Source: Amyloporia xantha (lineage: Eukaryota > Basidiomycota > Agaricomycetes > Polyporales > Adustoporiaceae). Taken from it: a DNA stretch of 64,000 bases. Below are positions 56,440 to 64,000 of the stretch, one piece after another. Within the stretch, counting starts at the first letter, position 1; the number at the start of each line of letters is the position of its first letter. The notes under the pieces were generated by a model that saw nothing but the letters and a program-made list of their open reading frames with translations, searched no databases and was not told the origin of the DNA. The stretch is from contig JAYKKR010000023.1 of NCBI GenBank assembly GCA_036971615.1, positions 1 through 64,000 of the forward strand, in the 5' to 3' direction. Made by a program: the position numbers and the translations under genes.

Positions 56440-58658
56440 TCAATGGCTTGCGTTCATCTGTGAAACAAGATCTGCTGCCTTTTTTGAGCGCACAGAGATG
56501 TCACAAACGAACGGTAGTGGATGGCTGGCCAGTGGGTCATCAGCATGGCCTCTGTGAGATTGGTAAAGAGTCGCATACGAGTCGAAACCAGAAGTAAACT
56601 TTGCCTCAGGCGTTATGACATTGCCCTCCCTGTCTCGCGCCTTGCAGATATCGAACACAGATATCATGTTTGCGGCCACCAGCCATACGAGAGAATCTGC
56701 GAATTGACGACCCGGGCAGATACTAGCGTAATAACGTTCCATGAAACAGCGCATGGCCTTCAAGAATAAGATAGCTACCGTCGTCCGAACCCGAATGCGA
56801 ATTTGTGAGGGTCCATCATATCGGACAAGGATGCGCTTTCTTCCCCGAAACGCTCTGGACGAAAGACATCTGGTTGCGGAAATAGTTTGGGATCTTGTGA
56901 CATGGCCCTATAGGTACGGATTTCATTGTCAGCGGCATGCTAGGATGTGGGCACCTACCAGATGTTAGGTATCACTATGGATCCTCCGGGGATATCGTAT
57001 CCGCGATATTTATCATCAGTCATCACCCTGTGAGGAATACCTGATAGGTGTGAGCATGATCTAGATGAGCGAAACGCTGCGACTCACCTAGGGGAACGAC
57101 GCTATGCCAACTGCGGAAACATGTAGCGATTGAGAACTAATCAGAAATAAAATGAACGAATACCGATATGTCTCCTTCACAATACACTGCAAATATGGAA
57201 GGGAATCCCGATCATCGAAATCCGGGAGACGATCATTCCCGATGACCTGGTCTACCTCATCCTGCGCTTTCTTGTAGACATCTGGATAAAGCACCATGGC
57301 GAGGACAAAGGCGGCGAGGGTAGCGACGGTCTGACTCCAAGTTACATACTGTGTGACAGGTGGTAGATATTAAGGAACTGACTGTATCGGTTCCAGCTAT
57401 TGGCAAAGGCACAATCAATCAGGTGTGATTTGGAGAGTACAACGGACTCGCCTCCATATAGAACACCCGCCACACCCTTGATCTCTTCTTCACGTTCTGG
57501 GGTCAGCGGGCCTTTGGCTATCGTTTCTTCTATCAGGGTACGAGTGAACGACAGAGGTGCGGTGCCAGACGCCTGCAAGATTATGTGAATGAACGAGGAA
57601 GTGACACCGGTAAGGATTGATAACTACCATGCCATCTCGCACCATTTGATAAGGTAGGTCATACATCTGTCTTACAAACATTTTCCCTTCTGCTGCCCAC
57701 TTCTTGAAAGAAATACCGGGTAGCCAGGATGGCAAGTATTTCACTGAAGTGATACGCAACATGTGAATCATACTAAACAATAGATGTCAAGCGCAATGCA
57801 CTCACAAACAGGTAACAGGTCCACAGGCATGGAACCTGGACTTCCACGGCTCGTAACTTCTTTCATGACACGTTCCGCTGTCGCAATGTACGCATCATCG
57901 AGGGATGCTACGGTGTGACCATAAGCCACTCCCATGAGAACAGCACCCATAAATCTATCGCCGTAAGCCAATCACAGAATAGTTGAAGCAATAAGTGGCG
58001 GAATGGCTCACCTTTTGAAGTGCGATTCGAAAATATCTGGAGAATGAATGAGCCCAGCCAACAATTTGTGAATTTCCCTTTGCTTTATTGGCCAATGTTC
58101 GATCATTGAGGCTTCACTCTGCAAGCCACTTTGAATCCATTTCCGCTGCTTGCGGAATAGCTCATCGGTGGACATCAAGGTCAAAATAGCATTCCATCCC
58201 ATCCTTTATCATGGGTCTTGTCACTAACAGATTATCGTTGATTGTTCACAATTAGGAACTCACAATTCGTTCAAATAGACGAAGCGCGGTCTGTCGGAAT
58301 ACTTTGAGCCCCTCTTCTCCATCAAATCATGAGCCACCTCCAATGTGTTGACAATCACGGCAGGTTTATGGAAAAATTGCGCAAATACAAGATCACCTAT
58401 ATTAGCGAGTAAACGAGGGATGCTCGACAGCATGACAGCTTGCAACTGACCGTATTCTGCACCCCATCGAGCAAAAGTCTTCTCTTGATAATAGAAAGGT
58501 AGCTGATGAGCGTTTCCGAGGAACGGTAACGGTGTTGGTCCGGGCGGTAGTCGGAGACTTTGGTATCGTTTGACGTAGCGAGAATATATGAATTGAGAGA
58601 CACAGCAAATGAACAGCACGGCACAAGTCAATGCCTCAATGGGAGAAAAACTAAACAT
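56440..58658 (-). CDS. Cytochrome P450 (monooxygenase), multi-exon
   Basis: Start [20 protein letters not shown] at 58658 (membrane anchor), then [99 protein letters not shown], ExxR in [34 protein letters not shown] and haem loop [19 protein letters not shown]. The haem loop is interrupted by a 55-base intron after FGRR, at about 56,770-56,716. The end is [20 protein letters not shown] at 56440. The plan resembles agaricomycete O-methylsterigmatocystin-oxidoreductase-like P450s. At least ten introns, no frame break seen. The relic at 25.5 kb is its closest match in the window. Confidence 0.85.
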
Positions 58659-59461
58659 CGTCAAAACTGATGATACTGAGCGAAAATACCCAAAATAAGC
58701 CAGCAACGCTATCAGTTTGTCTGAGAGACACCGAGCATCGAGTGGAAGATGGCGACACTTTCGCTTTATATCAAGAAAACAGTGCACTCCCGATAAGGTC
58801 CTGGGAATATTCCTGCTGACAGCCTCTTCTGAGCGATAACGGCTCCTATGAGGCTGCTCATGACCTCGATTCCAGCTGGCGAGCAATGGATGGGATCTGT
58901 AAATGGGACATTGAACACTTCAATGGATAGAGTTCATGTTCGGCTCCAGTGATACATTACGCAACGTTAGTGATAGAAGTTACCACTTGACGCATAGTTC
59001 TAGCGCGCCAGCGTTTGAGGCCCAGGGATTATCAGACTTTTACAGACTCGGAGTGCAGCTTGTGTTGATATTGCGCTTAAAAATCTAGCGTACCTCAGGC
59101 TGTGTCCATGTTCGGAGTATAATGAACAACTCGATGGTTTGGATCCGTAAGAGCGAGGGGTCGGTGGAACAGGCCTAGGGAAACGTCGAAGTGCAGCTTG
59201 AAGGTGCGGCTCGCAATGTCGATTGTAACTGAAAATGTTAAGTGAAGAGGTTTCTCATTCATAAGTGAAATCTGAAAGCAGTATGACCTTAGGATAATAG
59301 ACTTGAACCAGCGGATCGTACTCATTAATGGAAGCATGAAGTGCAAGCCGGCTGCAATTCTAATGCGACGGCCGTTGACGAGTAAGACGCGTTATGGGTC
59401 ATGTGAGGTCTGATTTACGTGACAGTCACAAGAGCAGCGCGTTCGTGATGAGTCGTGTAAG
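58659..59461. other. Intergenic region
   Basis: P450 promoter side; no gene recognised. Confidence 0.4.
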
Positions 59462-60223
59462 ACGCGGCAGGACCCCCGCAAATCCCCTAAGAGGTCCGAT
59501 CCCGGACCCCCAAAAAAGGTCCCCCCAGGGGCGAAATGTTCGATCCAAATTTGCTCAAATCCCCAAAATTGGGCCTCAAAAACCGGAAATGTTGCATGCC
59601 TAAGACCCCCAAAAACCTGGCATCTGGAGGGAGGTTCGGTCCAGGGACCCCCAAAAGTCGCGTCATTCGGCGGGTTGGTGCCTCGAACATGACTGGTGCG
59701 GAGTCTGGCCATCCATCCATGCTGCTACCAAAATTAACCAAATGTTCTTCTTTCGGTTATCTATTCTACGAATCGATCATTTGCGACAATATAAATTTTC
59801 AGCCGCTTTTTCTTGATTTTAAATGGCAACAGCTGCTTCTCGCAAATGCGCCGCACCTTCGGACGAGAACAGGGGCGAGTTGGATACTCAAAATGGTGCG
59901 TTAGCCTGGGAGATGGGAGCGGTGTCGAAGAAACTCAAGGAGGCGTAAATGTAACGGATATCTATAAAGTGCTTCCTATAGTTCCTAGGCTTTTATTTAA
60001 TGTACGTGAGGCTCGCAGTACACGGCGAAAATCCTACGCGAGTTGGTGGACTCTCTTAGTCTCTGGGCGCTTTTTTGTAGGTTTGATCCCATATACCCCC
60101 AAATTTAGCCTGTTTCACGGGACCTTCGGTGCCAAATCCCCAAATTTGGCCCTATAGCGACCCCCAAATTTGGGTTCCAGCGGGATCGGACCTCTTAGGG
60201 GATTTGCGGGGGTCCTGACGCGG
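59462..60223. mobile_element. Non-autonomous DNA transposon (MITE-like) with 37-base inverted ends
   Basis: Terminal inverted repeats 59468-59504 and 60181-60217 are perfectly complementary, beginning CAGGACCCCCGCAAATCCCC. They are flanked by a direct repeat ACGCGG at 59462-59467 and 60218-60223, the likely 6-base target duplication. The 750-base element holds subterminal copies of the word CCCCAAATTTGG and related ACCCCCAAA in both halves, as transposase-binding regions often do. No transposase-like frame is present. Element ends starting CAG with a 6-base duplication do not fit the standard hAT 8-base rule, so I leave the superfamily open. Confidence 0.85.
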
Positions 60224-62160
60224 CTAAGTAATGGTCGTCACGGACTCACGGCCGCATTTGAGTCTGTTATCTTCACAACTATCATTCACGATGCGCTATA
60301 TATTCTTCTTGGCTAATAGTGATAGATAATTGTTCCGATTCTCTGATCCAGCTTCTGCAAGACAAACGCGCATTGCTGGGTATCGCTATATCTCGAGTCA
60401 TGGTCATATGAATCGCGGGGATCCTATCAGGTTGCCCGCGGTAGGAATCTTCTGACTCTGCCTACATTGTATAGTCGATTCTGCGTTTTTTCTGTCTGGT
60501 ACTGCTCAGGGCTACCCGTAGCATCCTTCTTTACCCTTGGAAAGCCGAATCTAGTACCGGAGTTGGATGGGATTGAGGGTGACAGAGGTCTCATCACGAA
60601 ACGGTGGTTGGAGTCCCTCAGAACGCGCCGGTCATAATTGTCGAAGGTTGCTCCTTTTCCTCACGGCCGCTATCATACATATGTACAGTATATGCTTGGC
60701 GGGCTGTGTCAGAAGTCGGAAGACTTGAAGATTTTACAGCAATTGAAACTCTGATACGGAGAATCTGGAGCATTTCTAGATCTTGTGTACTCTTCACAGT
60801 CACTACTGTAGCCGGTGAGAGCATCTAGACCGCCTGAGACTCGCTTACATATGCTGATGATACCATAACTCCGCGATACATTCCAGAATCCAGATTTCTG
60901 CAGTCCAGGGGTACCTACTTACCTCATGTCGGTCCCTACCTCATGCGATGGTGTGGCGGTTCATAAGTACGTCGCCAACTCATATACTTGTAGGGAGTTG
61001 GCGCTGCTCCGCCCGCCCAAGTCCAAATGACCTCAAAACAGGATTTATACCTGAGATAATTTGGTGACGAAGCCTTCAGCAACTCAATAGCAATTTTTAT
61101 TAACAAGTGTACCAAACATAAAGAAATACATCTTCAAACAACGAACCTCACTCATCTTATCAATCTAACAATAGCTAATAGATGGCCTCCAGTCGTGTAA
61201 TCTACAATCGCAGACCAGAGATCATATACCCCTGCAAAACAGACATAGCAAAGAAGAGTTACAAGGATCACCAGATAAGAGACGAAAAGAGAGAGAAAGT
61301 TATCGACATAAGCGGCCGCTGCGGAGCAACTGAGTAACCATACTGATTCCTGAAGTATGGTAGGGATTTCTCACCAAACAGCAGTAACAGCAATTGGGCC
61401 AGCAGCATCTTGTCAAGGTAAGTATACCGGCCACCACTCCCTCGCAAACGAGACATCGTTAGCATTTGACGAATCTGAAAGAGAACCGCAAGGCACGGTG
61501 AGCACTGTCCATGCCAAGAAATATACACCGTGGCCCTGGTCCCGTCCGTGATGTATGACGATCAAACTGAATAGTGAGAAAGGCCAGGGAAGAGACGACT
61601 CCTACTGTAGCAATTTTGAGTGACTGCAGGAGTACTGTATGGAGACTGTATCATACTATGTACCGACCGACCAAGCCAGTGGCCAGAAACGGACAGCTTA
61701 CGAAAGCCGGCTAAACCTTTCGGATGCAGCAGAGTGGAGCCCTTACGTAAAATCCCCTCACCGTACATAGATTGATAACCAAATGACAGGTCATTTGGAA
61801 CTGCTTTGCCATACTAAGCCTGCTCGATATTCACTTCTCACAGGTATGGCGTTACACTCGCAAGATTCATCATAGTTTATACAGAGTTTATCTGACGGTC
61901 TTCGAACGACACCGTGTGGGAGAACCGGACCGAAGTCGTGAACACCTGATGAGGCTCGTGCTGTGATAGGAGCGATACAAGAGGCCGTCTTGAAACTAAA
62001 GGTGCGCCGTGCACAAGGGAGAACCGCTGTTGACGTCAAATTTACTTGGGGTGCAGTAAAAACCCAGCATTTAGACCGCTTCTAGGTCGCTACCGGTCTA
62101 ACGCTAATTCACCTGGTATTCACCAGGGTCACGAGCGTCTGACATTGACTCGGAGGGGGA
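60224..62160. other. Intergenic region
   Basis: About 1.9 kb with only short unrelated frames; no repeats or RNA genes recognised. Confidence 0.4.
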
Positions 62161-62169
62161 TATATAATA
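62161..62169 (+). promoter_or_regulatory. TATA box of the MFS transporter
   Basis: TATATAATA, 85 bases before the ATG at 62246. It helps choose that ATG over the one at 62207, which would sit only 46 bases from the TATA box. Confidence 0.5.
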
Positions 62170-62245
62170 TGGGGTTGCTCGACCTGCCTGCAATCTGACG
62201 CGCCTTTTGGTTTTTCTACTTTATTTTCCCTCTACGGCATCGACG

Positions 62246-64000
62246 ATGGAAACCCCCATGTCGGAAAAGACACGGGTAGATTTTTCTCCGGAGGACCTGG
62301 CGGCGATGGCCTTGGAGGACAAATGCTCCATGGATGCAGAACACCACTCAGCCTCTTCGTCACCGGCGAAATCGGCTGAGGGTGCTTTTGCGGAAGACGA
62401 TTATCTTGACGGTGGACGCGGATGGTTGGTCGTCCTTGGTTGTGTGATCTTTGCTGCAACAACACTTGGCTGGGCGTATGTGCTCGATCTGTATACCATA
62501 CCACAGCGCAATTACATTGACAGTGTGTTCCTTGTTGCATCTGGTTGTCGTCGTGTTGGGCAGGCTCGTGAGCATTGTGGACAACAGTCCTTGACACTCA
62601 GTTTGTGCCCTCTTTTCGATACTCATTCAGCGGCAGGCATGGGGCGTTGTGCAGACTTACTACCAGGAACATATCTTTCCCAATACTTCTGGTACGGTTT
62701 TGAGTACTCTGGGCAGTACTTCTGGCATGGTGAGCGGGATGTGATTGTTTACACCTTCTCATCGAGACTGAATGATATCAGGTCATGACATTAGCCAGCA
62801 TGGTCACGGGGAAAATTGGTGATCGTTTGTGAGTCTGCGTATCTTTATTTAATTTTGTGGTCTTTTCTGACCCTCAGCTCAGTGGTTATCGGGTCGGTCT
62901 TGCACTATAGGGAGGAAAGCTGTGACTGAAACCAGTAATTCAGCGCTTTCTCATAATCGGTGCCATCTTCTGGACTGCCGGTATGCTGGGTTCGGCATTT
63001 TGTACCAAGCTATGGCAATTCTTTATTACTCAGGTGATCGAGCCAACCCGGATACTTGTGAATGTAGCGCGCTAACGTGGCACTGCAGGGATTATTGCAA
63101 GGAGTGGCTTGCGCTCTCATTTTCCCTCTCATTGTTAGTAGGAACGCTATGGGACAGTCCCTTGGTTTTCTCATGATAGCCTCGTTTCAGGTTGCGTTGC
63201 CTTCGCAATGGTTTTACAAATACAGAGCCTTCGCTACCGGGGTTGTAGTTGCTGGCTGTTCGCTCGGTATGTTTATGTGGTTGGGTCTCTCCGCGTTCCC
63301 TGAATTCACGTCGTTCCCAGGCGGTGCTGTTGCCTCCCTCATCATGTTCAAGATGCTGGCAGCGCTGGGCCTCAAGAAGACTTTCGCTATTTACAGTGCC
63401 ATTGATGTCGTATGCTTCGTTGGGGCACTGCTGTTGATCAAAGAACGCAGGCCGGAAACCAAACGGCCAAAAATTATCTGGTTCGACCGCTCATTTTTCA
63501 CAGATCCTGTCTTCTGGAGTCTGGGAATGTGTTTTCTCTTCACGGTGTTGTGAGTAACGAGCCCGCTTCAGCACATTGTCAGTACTTGATGATAATCACC
63601 CGTCAGTGGATACTTGACACCGATCTTCTTCCTGCCAACTTACGTCCTCGATAAACTTCCCGGAACTAGTGACTTTGTATGTACCATCCTGTCAAGATCG
63701 AAACGAACTGTGTGACTAAACATCTGTCATGGCATCATGGCCGACAGCTATCTACGCTACCTCTAACTTTGCTCAACCTGTCTGCAGCAACGGGACGCAC
63801 ATCTGTTGAATTCATCGCAGACCGAATCGGCCCTGTTAACTCTCTATTCGTCGCTGTCCTCATGTCTGGCCTCGCCCAGCTCCTCATCTGGAACTTCGTA
63901 ACTACTTATGCCGGCATCGTACGCACACCCAGTCTCCCGACTTTCCTCTTTGAGGAACATACAGATTCCCACTCACAAGTTCCGTTCTGATGCTGTCAGA
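62246..64000 (+). CDS. MFS transporter, monocarboxylate-permease type (3' end beyond window)
   Basis: Start METPMSEKTRVDFSPEDLAA at 62246, an acidic cytosolic leader, then DGGRGWLVVLGCVIFAATTL, the usual first membrane segment of fungal MCT-like permeases. After an intron come WGVVQTYYQEHIFP and SGTVLSTLGSTSGM; then TLASMVTGKIGDRL, IIGAIFWTAGMLGSAF, LLQGVACALIFPLIVSRNAM, VALPSQWFYKYRAFATGVVV, FAIYSAIDVVCFVGALLLIK and, near the window end, ADRIGPVNSLFVAVLMSGLA. These move monocarboxylates or related solutes across membranes. Introns lie near 62,477-62,639, 62,700-62,772, 62,831-62,910 and further on. The junction at about 62,910-62,945 is uncertain, so integrity there is unproven. Confidence 0.8.

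Noticed and set aside
59536..59904. 122-codon frame inside the inverted-repeat element as a transposase
   Set aside because: Runs out through the interior, proline/lysine-rich from CCCCAAA words, no catalytic motif.
1..64000. CRISPR arrays, rRNA genes or prokaryotic operons
   Set aside because: None seen; the gene structures are those of a fungal nuclear genome.

Overview
The window is nuclear DNA from a filamentous basidiomycete, most likely an agaricomycete and possibly a polypore. Genes are split by many short GT-AG introns of roughly 50-60 bases. The gene families are typical of that group: multi-intron cytochrome P450s, F-box proteins opening with LPPEIWDHV, an Ish1-domain end, a fungal-type glutathione transferase and a Kre9/Knh-like wall protein. 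No species can be named from sequence alone.

Layout. 1-125: broken end of an Ish1-domain gene. 1.8-4.9 kb: a decayed GABA/choline-type amino-acid permease. 5.4-37.6 kb: nine plus-strand copies of a tiny two-exon gene (copies A-I) encoding a 31-residue peptide with four cysteines, scattered among other loci. Inside that span lie two divergent F-box genes (14.6-16.0 and 18.4-20.1 kb), a P450 (21.1-23.5 kb), a P450 C-terminal relic (25.5 kb) and a complete separase (29.1-36.7 kb). 38.8-42.4 kb: a PPR gene, probably mitochondrial. 43.3-48.4 kb: a degenerate F-box-associated-like gene and a GST with a frame break. 48.8-52.7 kb (minus): a second permease, inverted relative to the first. 54.4-55.3 kb: Kre9/Knh-like GPI protein. 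56.4-58.7 kb: a second P450. 59.5-60.2 kb: a non-autonomous DNA transposon with 37-base inverted ends. 62.2 kb to the end: an MFS monocarboxylate-type transporter cut by the window edge.

The most unusual content is the micro-gene family. Five copies (A, C, G, H, I) encode the identical peptide although their exons differ at many third codon positions. The coding start is a two-codon exon (ATG TCT) followed at once by an intron. Most copies share a promoter plan: a CCAAT box, then a TATA box 66-76 bases further on, then the ATG about 85-98 bases after that. Four copies are altered: B (one-base insertion), D and E (a shared one-base loss that rewrites the C-terminus) and F (truncated). The local duplications are about 1.1 kb (B/C) and 2.2 kb (D/E). 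I do not recognise the family; a metal-binding or other thiol role is only a guess.

A second theme is one-base frame breaks in lineage-specific genes (permeases, GST, F-box genes, hypothetical protein), while the 7.6 kb separase shows no break that I could establish. That argues for real gene decay, but unpolished assembly errors cannot be excluded. Splice sites were placed by eye, so exon boundaries other than those quoted exactly are approximate.
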